Below are positions 1 through 5,600 of a DNA stretch of 6,065 nucleotides, one piece after another. The notes under the pieces are model-generated. The model had not been told where the DNA came from and made no database searches. It saw nothing but the letters and a program-made list of their open reading frames with translations. The stretch comes from Marine Group II euryarchaeote MED-G33. GTDB taxonomy: Archaea; Thermoplasmatota; Poseidoniia; Poseidoniales; Thalassarchaeaceae. Within the stretch, counting starts at the first letter, position 1. Each line of letters begins with the position of its first letter. The position numbers were made by a program, and so were the translations under genes. Where the stretch lies: contig CATISE010000145.1 in NCBI GenBank assembly GCA_949538655.1, forward strand, positions 1 through 6,065. The letters run 5' to 3'.

Positions 1-42
1 CCTTGTCACTATTATTTCATTATAAACGAGTCTGAGTGCGGC

Positions 43-50
43 TTTAAATA
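43..50 (+). promoter_or_regulatory. Archaeal TATA box of the tbp gene
   Basis: The octamer TTTAAATA is a full match to the usual archaeal TATA-box form. Its centre is about 26 nt upstream of the ATG at 72, the standard TATA-to-transcription-start distance in archaea. Transcription would therefore begin at or within a few bases of the start codon and give a leaderless mRNA. No Shine-Dalgarno-like sequence lies just before 72, which agrees with this. The bases just upstream (GTGCGGC) do not resemble a strong purine/A-rich BRE, so TFB contact may be weak. A second AT-rich element, TTATAAA at 20-26, could serve a start near position 50 but fits the gene less well. Confidence 0.7.
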
Positions 51-63
51 GGGGTTTTGTTAC

Positions 64-71
64 GGCCGGCC
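64..71. repeat. GGCCGGCC palindrome directly before the tbp start codon
   Basis: An 8-bp perfect palindrome occupies the eight bases immediately upstream of the ATG at 72. If the tbp mRNA is leaderless, this is positions -8 to -1 relative to the transcription start, where a bound protein could interfere with RNA polymerase. A GC-only octamer also stands out next to the AT-rich promoter. It may be chance; no second copy was noticed elsewhere in the window. Confidence 0.35.
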
Positions 72-689
72 ATGGCAACAAGTGATGAAGACCGCCTAAC
101 CGTAGTGAATGTAGTCGCCTCAACCCGCGTGGCTGAGGAATTGAACCTACCAGATATCGCAATTCAGTTGAATTGCGAGTATGAACCAGAGCAGTTCCCT
201 GGTGTCGTATATCGAGTGGTTGACCCCAAGTTGGCCATCCTCATGTTCCGCTCCGGTCGTGCAGTTTGCACCGGTGGAAAGAACGAGGACAACATTCACA
301 CGGGTATCGAGCGCATGATCGGTGATTTGCGTGCAGCCGGAATCGAGACATGGGAACTCGACGATGTTCAAATCGAAGTTCAGAACATGGTTGCGACTTA
401 TGCTCTACATTACCCCGAGGATTACGATGGTAGGGACAAGTGGACCGACGAGCCACAAGCGGGCGAACCTCGCAAACTCAACCTCAACCACCTAACTTTC
501 CACCTTCCATTTGACAAGGTCGAATATGAGCCAGAGCAGTTCCCCGGTTTGATTTACCGCCTTGATTACCCGAAGGTTGTCTGTCTGATTTTCGGCAGTG
601 GCAAGATGGTGATTACCGGCGCACGCCACAAGGATGAGATTCTTGAGGCCGTTGAAATCATCCAAGACGAACTCGCCGACCTCCTGTGA
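72..689 (+). CDS. tbp: TATA-box binding protein (TBP), with an insertion in repeat 2
   Basis: This is the basal transcription factor that binds and bends the TATA box and recruits TFB and RNA polymerase. The 205-residue product has two saddle repeats. Repeat 1 covers about residues 10-90, with VVNVVAS, EYEPEQFPG (36-44) and FRSGRAVCTG. Repeat 2 covers about 99-201, with VQNMVA, EYEPEQFPG (151-159) and FGSGKMVITG. The four Phe that wedge into DNA in known TBPs appear to be F42, F59, F157 and F174, and the central Asn pair N13 and N105; all are kept. The ATG at 72 is preferred over an in-frame TTG at 57 because homology starts just after it and the TATA box is correctly spaced. Archaeal TBPs are usually about 180-185 residues. 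The extra length is mostly an acidic segment near residues 111-134 in repeat 2, between strand S1 and helix H1. The gene heads a + strand cluster, ending 9 nt before the next start. Confidence 0.96.
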   Translation: MATSDEDRLTVVNVVASTRVAEELNLPDIAIQLNCEYEPEQFPGVVYRVVDPKLAILMFRSGRAVCTGGKNEDNIHTGIERMIGDLRAAGIETWELDDVQIEVQNMVATYALHYPEDYDGRDKWTDEPQAGEPRKLNLNHLTFHLPFDKVEYEPEQFPGLIYRLDYPKVVCLIFGSGKMVITGARHKDEILEAVEIIQDELADLL

Positions 690-691
690 GG
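685..691 (+). promoter_or_regulatory. Possible ribosome binding site inside the tbp stop region
   Basis: TGTGAGG overlaps the tbp stop codon (687-689) and ends 7 nt before the ATG at 699. It resembles the purine-rich GGAGGTGA complement of the archaeal 16S 3' end only in part. It supports ATG 699 over the in-frame TTG at 693, which would lie almost on top of it. It would also fit translational coupling to tbp. Confidence 0.4.
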
Positions 692-698
692 CTTGGAA

Positions 699-1079
699 AT
701 GACCGACAGTGTCGGTCCCATCCGCTTAGCGTTAGCCAAGGCCGTCTACATACTGCATGTTGGAGTCACATTTTTCGTTCCTTGGGGCTGGCTTTTGCCT
801 TGGCCTGAAGCTTGGTGGTTCGGCCTCTTCTTCATCCCGACGATGTTGATTCATTGGAAAACCGCTGACGTTTGTATTCTATCGACGATTGAAATGAAAT
901 TGAGAGGTCACCCACAAGCAGGAACCCGTGAACAAGGTGGCTTTATTCAGCGAATGGGGGCGCTTGTCGGTTGGCACATGAGTGACGAGACCGCAGCCAA
1001 TCTGGGGTGGGGTCTGTCCTACATGGGTTTGGTATTGTGCGCACTGCGATTGTATCTAGGCGACCATCTACCTTGGTGA
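699..1079 (+). CDS. Small membrane protein, first of a tandem paralogous pair (DUF2784-like)
   Basis: The function is unknown. The 126-residue product has hydrophobic, Trp-rich stretches at about residues 14-50 and a further hydrophobic segment at 102-120, so it is probably an integral membrane protein with two or three spans. Notable residues are GWLLPWPEAWW (30-40), IHW (51-53), CILSTIE (59-65) and GGFI (80-83). The downstream gene encodes the same pattern in the same order. The layout of a His-Trp after a span, then C-x-L-[ST]-x-x-E-x-x-L[RK] and a GGFI motif, recalls the DUF2784 family of small bacterial membrane proteins. That is a resemblance from memory and not a verified hit. The start is ATG 699, 9 nt after the tbp stop; an in-frame TTG at 693 would add two residues. 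It is probably cotranscribed with tbp. Confidence 0.8.
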   Translation: MTDSVGPIRLALAKAVYILHVGVTFFVPWGWLLPWPEAWWFGLFFIPTMLIHWKTADVCILSTIEMKLRGHPQAGTREQGGFIQRMGALVGWHMSDETAANLGWGLSYMGLVLCALRLYLGDHLPW

Positions 1080-1080
1080 G
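1075..1080 (+). promoter_or_regulatory. Ribosome binding site overlapping the previous stop codon
   Basis: GGTGAG contains GGTGA, a five-base match to the anti-Shine-Dalgarno complement. It includes the stop codon of the upstream gene (TGA 1077-1079) and lies about 4 nt before the ATG at 1084. Ribosomes ending the first small gene would be placed directly at the second, which favours coupled synthesis of the two paralogues. Confidence 0.5.
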
Positions 1081-1083
1081 ATC

Positions 1084-1437
1084 ATGTGGCGTTGGATTGC
1101 CGCAAAATGTGTACGTTTCAGCCATCTCATCGTGATGCTTTTCCTGATGCTAGGTTGGGCATTACCTTGGCCGGTTGCATGGTGGATCCATGCCATTTTG
1201 ACACCTCTCACCCGCCTACATTGGCGCTTCAATCAACGGACCTGTATTTTCACAACCTGGGAACAACGTTTGATGCAAAATGAGCAACTCGAGGAACATG
1301 AAGAAGGTTGGTTTGTCAAGGAAATGACTGAGGCCATTACCGGTTGGAGGCCACCCACACAGTTGACCCGGAATATCATGTTGATTTGGATGTGGGCGAC
1401 CACAATCATCTCGATAACTCGCATTGCGCTCAATTGA
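1084..1437 (+). CDS. Small membrane protein, second of a tandem paralogous pair (DUF2784-like)
   Basis: The function is unknown. The 117-residue product aligns along its length with the preceding gene's product. Shared features are GW-x-LPWP-x-AWW (24-34), P41, LHW (45-47), C54-I55, T58-x-E60-x-x-L63, G75-x-F77, M81 and GW (87-88), with only one- or two-residue gaps between the copies. A hydrophobic segment at about 13-44 and a C-terminal span at about 97-115 predict an integral membrane protein. The loop between them is acidic (EQLEEHEE, 67-74), unlike the matching loop in the first copy. The start is 4 nt after the upstream stop with a GGTGA site. The two copies are well diverged, so this is an old tandem duplication whose products may form a heteromer. 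The DUF2784 link is tentative. Confidence 0.8.
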   Translation: MWRWIAAKCVRFSHLIVMLFLMLGWALPWPVAWWIHAILTPLTRLHWRFNQRTCIFTTWEQRLMQNEQLEEHEEGWFVKEMTEAITGWRPPTQLTRNIMLIWMWATTIISITRIALN

Positions 1438-1453
1438 ATAGGGGTGTCCTCTC

Positions 1454-1474
1454 TGGTCACCCTATGGGTGACCA
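1454..1474. repeat. Perfect inverted repeat centred on the start codon of the surface-protein gene
   Basis: Arms TGGTCACCC (1454-1462) and GGGTGACCA (1466-1474) are exact reverse complements, separated by TAT. The ATG at 1464 has its A and T in the loop and its G in the stem. Each arm also contains GGTNACC (1455-1461 and 1467-1473), itself a palindrome, so the site is also two such sites 12 nt apart. In RNA it would form a 9-bp GC-rich hairpin hiding the start codon. In DNA it could be an operator. No U-run follows, so it is not a standard terminator. Confidence 0.75.
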
Positions 1475-4400
1475 TTCACGCCTTCTGCCAACCAGCCTCG
1501 TGCTATTGCTAATTTTTTCGATATTGGTGCCGTTTTCCCAGCACCAAAACGTGCCCGAATTGGAACCTGAGTCTTCGTTGAGTTTGGTTTCGACCAAGAG
1601 CGGAGGTCTGATTGATGTCCCCAATTGGCGAGTCGGTGATCAATGGATTTATGATGCTGAATTTGATGTAGAAAATCTACTGGCCAGTGGTGGGATTACG
1701 GGGGCGAGTGTCGGAACACTAACGGGTCAGTTGGATCAAGAAGTTGTAGATATTCGTGTAGAAACCATCGACAATGTTTCTACGATTGTTTACCAACGAG
1801 ATTCATCTGGCCTGTTCACGTACAGTGGAGCCTCCATCCCATATGACACAGGTTTCCTTGGGACAATCAACATCGTAGGCGATTTGGAAGTGGATTTCGA
1901 TTTGGTTGAAGTCATACGAGCTTCAGATTTGGGACAGATTTCAATTGACATGACTTTGAATGTCGATTTAGAAAGTATTTCTGGAACTGCTGCACTTCTG
2001 TATTCAAGAATCGATTTGGCAGATATTTCAATCGATACAGACTACTCACCTCCAAAGGAAATTTACGATTTCCCAATCGGCCTAGGAGAGGTTTGGGATA
2101 CGTATACGACGACCACTACAACTTGGAGTGGAAGCGTTTTTGAGGATTTATTCCCCATCCCTGATGACACTCAAGAGCAAACCACGGAGCGCTTTGAAGT
2201 GGTCGGTTCAGGAGACCCAGGTGTCGCCTATTCGGGATGCTCCAATGCTTACAATGTGACTGCCTACAATGCCAGTTCTGGAACCAACAGTGGTTACCGA
2301 TGGTGGTGTCCAGGCGCAAATAATGATGCTTGGTGGCACCAAAGTATTGAATTGGGGGCAGATATTGATTTTAGATTGAATCAATACACTCCAGTATCTC
2401 GAGTTCACGAAATCGATGTAGATCTATTGTTCCCTGCTTGGCCTTTGGATATGGATTTGGGAGTGTGGGTCAATGTTTCGACCTCAAGTGGCCAACCTGT
2501 GGCAAATCAAGAAGTTGAATTTAGGTATGAGATTGAAGAAGACATCCGAACCGTGACAACAGCGGCGAATGGTAGTGCATATCTGATGTTTGATACAGGG
2601 CATGAAGTGGACCCCTCCCCCACAAGTTCTGACTATGCAAGTCACGGGGTCATCGCTTGGATTCCATCCACTGAAGAGATTGGTGCCTCAACAATTACAA
2701 CTGATTATGCGGAGAACTTCGTGCAAGTCGACCTTTTGGTTGTGGATTCAGGTGTCTCAATTACCCGCACACGTGACGGTGTTTCTCAACAACTGAATTC
2801 AATCACTGGATTCAATGTAATTCCCGATGACCAACTCACATTTAGCATTCCAGTGCAGAATATTGGAATTCTTGCAGCGCCATCTACAACGCTTGAGATC
2901 GAAGCCCCCGATGGCTCGACCGCTCAAGTCAATATTCCGTCTCTATCTCCACTTGGTACATTTACTGCCGATGTGGCTTGGACTGTACCACAATCACAAC
3001 CCATTGGAGATATTCAAATTCAATACGAAGTAGACCCAACCGAGAGTATCACAGAAGATGCCGATCGTTCCAACAATCAAGGTTCGTTAACCGTCTTCGT
3101 TGGCCGGCTACCTACGGCGACAATCGCAAACATGATTCCTCAATTGACCTTTGAAGCGGTTACAATCGATGCATCACAGTCGATTGACACGGATGGCGGC
3201 ACAATCAATTGTGTGTTTGGCATTGAAATGGAAAACGGGACAATTGAATCTCAAGTTGCCCCAGATTGTATGGTCGAAAAAACATGGGAAAATGATGGTG
3301 AATATGTTGTCAATCTGACGATTGTGGATGACGAAGGAGATGTCACACAGACATCCGTTCTAGCCGTAATCAACAATCGGCCCGCTGTTGTCAATCTCGC
3401 CTCTAGTAACCCAAGTGTCATGGTGGGGCAAGCAGTGACGTTCAATGCCTATGATCACTCAGATATTGATACACAAACCCCTGAGGCGCCCATAGACATG
3501 CTATGGATGCCTCCAGATGCACCCAATGGAGTGCCCTACACTTGCTCTCAGGGGTTGATCACTCAGACCTGCACAGTCATACCAGAGGTGGAAGGTCAAT
3601 TTACAATGAGTTTCAGAGCCGTAGATGACGACCTTGCCATTACCACGGCGAGCACCAGTATCACAGTGACCAACATTGCTCCATACAACGCATCGATTCA
3701 GTTGCGAGATGCGACAACGGGTGAACCTGCTGAACAGGATTCCCAGGGTGTCTGGATTGTTGATGAAGATCAACCCATTGAGTTGCTTGGATTCGTCGAA
3801 GATTCCCCGAATGATTTACCGACCATGCGCTGGGAATGGCAGCCAGATTCTCAGAGTAACCCCAGTTGGTTTGAATCCACACAGGGTCCAACCTCAGTGG
3901 TCCCAGTCTCTTGGCTGGACCAGAATATGGTTGTTATCGTACTGCAAGTGTTTGACAATGATGATGAAACGACGGGCACAATCAGTGCATACGTAAGAAT
4001 AAACAACGTAGCACCCACCATCGAACCGTTCGAAAACCCTCTACCACTTTGGGAAGATCAAGCGTTCACATTCATTGCAGAATTTGGCGATACAGCCAGC
4101 GATGTCGACAATTTGACCGCCTGTTGGGATTTAGATCCATTCATCAATTTAGATCAAGAGGGAAGTTCAGATGACGATTGCGATGTGAGTGGAGCCACAA
4201 TTGACAATCACATGTGGTCCAAATCTGGAGTCTATCCTGCCATTTTCCATGTGACTGATGATAATAAAACTAGTACATCACAAACCGTGAACTTCACCGT
4301 ACGAAATCGTGCGCCTGTGGCCGATATCTGGGTCAGTAATGGCATGCCTACCGCAGGTGAAATGTTCGGTCTTTCGGGTAATTTGACAAACGACACTGCG

Positions 4401-5081
4401 ACCGACAAACCTGATTTGAAATACGAATGGGATTTCGATATCACTGTTGATTCCGATGGTGATTCAAATCCTGCAAATGACCTTGATGGGACAGAAATGG
4501 AAGTTTGGACCTCTTTCGATGAACCAGGTGAGCGAGTGATTCGTTTGACGGTAAAAGACGATGATGGTTCGATTTCAACCAAGGATTACACCATCACAGT
4601 GATGGAAAGCGATGCAGGCTTCTTTGCATTCTTTGGTGGTGGAGGCATTGTCTCAATCATTGTAATGATTCTGGGCATGATTCTAGTGGGCCTACTTGGG
4701 ATTCTTGCTTGGACATCTTTGCGCGGTCGCAACGCAGGCGACCCTTGGGACCAAGTTTCTCCGATGGGTTTGGAGATTGAACAAGAAGCGCCCATGGCGG
4801 CTCCACCCTCGGATATGTTTGCAGCTCCTGCAGCCCAACCTATTGTCGCAGCAACTCCTGAACCTGTACCCGCCGCTGCACCCGTTACTGCAACAGGTTC
4901 ACCACCCGTTCCAGCAGAAGGTCTCCCACCCGGTTGGACCATGGAGCAATGGGACCACTACGGTGCGCAATGGCTGGCACAACAAGCTGCTGCACAACCC
5001 GTACCGGCTGCAGTTCCGGTCGTCGAGAATCCATTTTCAGCCCCAACTTCAGCCGAAGATGACTTGGACCTTGACTTCTGA
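1464..5081 (+). CDS. Large secreted single-pass surface protein with CARDB and PKD domains and a GWTMEQW cytoplasmic tail
   Basis: A 1205-residue cell-surface protein of unknown specific role. An N-terminal signal peptide (R6, hydrophobic core about 12-22) is followed by a domain at about 45-320 that starts with NWRVGDQWIY. A CARDB-like Ig fold at about 420-545 ends in the typical acidic stretch before SNNQGSLTVFV. Four or five PKD-like Ig folds follow at about 549-636, 637-735, 736-846, 847-946 and 947-1047, several closing with a V-x-N-x-x-P linker. The last carries an Asp-rich, probably calcium-binding stretch (DSDGDSNPANDLDG). A transmembrane helix at about 1062-1084 and basic LRGR orient the rest to the cytoplasm: Pro/Ala-rich linkers around GWTMEQWDHYGAQWL (1157-1171), then an acidic end (EDDLDLDF). 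There are at least ten N-glycosylation sequons and exactly eight Cys, in four local pairs. ATG 1464 is chosen because upstream in-frame codons overlap the previous gene and lack signal-peptide character. Roles in adhesion, envelope structure or polymer binding are all possible. Confidence 0.9.
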   Translation: MGDHSRLLPTSLVLLLIFSILVPFSQHQNVPELEPESSLSLVSTKSGGLIDVPNWRVGDQWIYDAEFDVENLLASGGITGASVGTLTGQLDQEVVDIRVETIDNVSTIVYQRDSSGLFTYSGASIPYDTGFLGTINIVGDLEVDFDLVEVIRASDLGQISIDMTLNVDLESISGTAALLYSRIDLADISIDTDYSPPKEIYDFPIGLGEVWDTYTTTTTTWSGSVFEDLFPIPDDTQEQTTERFEVVGSGDPGVAYSGCSNAYNVTAYNASSGTNSGYRWWCPGANNDAWWHQSIELGADIDFRLNQYTPVSRVHEIDVDLLFPAWPLDMDLGVWVNVSTSSGQPVANQEVEFRYEIEEDIRTVTTAANGSAYLMFDTGHEVDPSPTSSDYASHGVIAWIPSTEEIGASTITTDYAENFVQVDLLVVDSGVSITRTRDGVSQQLNSITGFNVIPDDQLTFSIPVQNIGILAAPSTTLEIEAPDGSTAQVNIPSLSPLGTFTADVAWTVPQSQPIGDIQIQYEVDPTESITEDADRSNNQGSLTVFVGRLPTATIANMIPQLTFEAVTIDASQSIDTDGGTINCVFGIEMENGTIESQVAPDCMVEKTWENDGEYVVNLTIVDDEGDVTQTSVLAVINNRPAVVNLASSNPSVMVGQAVTFNAYDHSDIDTQTPEAPIDMLWMPPDAPNGVPYTCSQGLITQTCTVIPEVEGQFTMSFRAVDDDLAITTASTSITVTNIAPYNASIQLRDATTGEPAEQDSQGVWIVDEDQPIELLGFVEDSPNDLPTMRWEWQPDSQSNPSWFESTQGPTSVVPVSWLDQNMVVIVLQVFDNDDETTGTISAYVRINNVAPTIEPFENPLPLWEDQAFTFIAEFGDTASDVDNLTACWDLDPFINLDQEGSSDDDCDVSGATIDNHMWSKSGVYPAIFHVTDDNKTSTSQTVNFTVRNRAPVADIWVSNGMPTAGEMFGLSGNLTNDTATDKPDLKYEWDFDITVDSDGDSNPANDLDGTEMEVWTSFDEPGERVIRLTVKDDDGSISTKDYTITVMESDAGFFAFFGGGGIVSIIVMILGMILVGLLGILAWTSLRGRNAGDPWDQVSPMGLEIEQEAPMAAPPSDMFAAPAAQPIVAATPEPVPAAAPVTATGSPPVPAEGLPPGWTMEQWDHYGAQWLAQQAAAQPVPAAVPVVENPFSAPTSAEDDLDLDF

Positions 5082-5090
5082 GCCCATCCC

Positions 5091-5600
5091 ATGCGACGCC
5101 GATTGTACAACTTTTTCGGTTTACCAGAATTGCCTGAGGGTGGACCAATCGATGCGGAGATTGAACCTCAAACTGTCGTAGAGAAAGGCGACCCAATCCA
5201 CATCCCAAAACCGGTTCGAAAAACGGTACGTAAACCAGTCCGTGAATTGAAATTTCATGACTTGGGATCCAAGCGCTGGTTAGAATGGGCAATTTCTCAG
5301 CAAGGACTCCCCCGTCGTGGCCTTCGATACATCCAACCTGATGAGATGCACCGATTGCCATTGGAGCCCATGTCTACTCGTCTTCATCAAGGCGATATCT
5401 GCGTCGTTGATTTGAATAGTCTAGCACACATGGATAGCCAGCGTAGTGCACTTGCAAGACAAGTACAGGATATGGCCAATTACAATGGCTTACCCGTATT
5501 TTCTCTCGACGATTCGAACCGGCTCTTACTGGTCCCCGGTCGAGGTTCACGCATCGACACGGAAACGCATGAACTGGGTGGCAACTCAATTCTGGATTAG
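5091..5600 (+). CDS. sepF: SepF-like cell division protein (FtsZ membrane anchor)
   Basis: In archaea SepF ties FtsZ filaments to the membrane at the division site. The 169-residue product has the expected three-part plan. A short basic amphipathic N-terminus, MRRRLYNFFGL (1-11), suits membrane binding. A long linker follows that is acidic early and basic later (KPVRKTVRKPVRE, 40-52). The SepF core at about 78-155 contains a predicted strand-helix region, then GDICVVDLNSL (101-111), a helix with RQVQDM (123-128), the G133 turn and LLLVPGRGSRI (145-155). The core pattern of G-D-hydrophobic strand, 'R-x-x-D' helix, gly turn and L-x-P-G end is that of SepF/DUF552. A 14-residue extension follows. 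The start is 9 nt after the surface-protein stop with no clear ribosome site, so expression probably depends on coupling or on leader-independent initiation. The identification rests on motif layout and N-terminal character, not on a database match. Confidence 0.82.
   Translation: MRRRLYNFFGLPELPEGGPIDAEIEPQTVVEKGDPIHIPKPVRKTVRKPVRELKFHDLGSKRWLEWAISQQGLPRRGLRYIQPDEMHRLPLEPMSTRLHQGDICVVDLNSLAHMDSQRSALARQVQDMANYNGLPVFSLDDSNRLLLVPGRGSRIDTETHELGGNSILD

Noticed and set aside
20..26. TTATAAA as the main tbp promoter
   Set aside because: It would start transcription near position 50, inside or just after the better TTTAAATA box, and gives no clear ribosome site for the resulting leader. Kept only as a possible second element.
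57..71. TTG at 57 as an upstream in-frame start for tbp
   Set aside because: It adds only five residues not expected in TBP, has no ribosome site, and lies closer to the TATA box than the usual spacing allows. ATG 72 fits both homology and promoter.
1344..1463. Extension of the surface protein upstream to ATG 1344
   Set aside because: These 40 residues overlap the second small membrane protein in another frame, are His/Asp-rich and would precede the signal peptide at 1464.
1454..1474. Hairpin as an intrinsic terminator for the upstream genes
   Set aside because: No U-run follows the stem, and it sits over the start codon of the next gene.
2101..2127. Threonine run (YTTTTTTW) in the surface protein as a simple-sequence repeat
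   Set aside because: The codons are mixed (ACG, ACC, ACT, ACA), so it is a coding feature, perhaps an O-glycosylated stretch, and not a DNA slippage tract.
4232..4942. Long - strand frames inside the surface-protein gene
   Set aside because: Their products are low-complexity shadows (Ser/Pro/Ala-rich) of the + strand coding sequence, with no recognisable motif.
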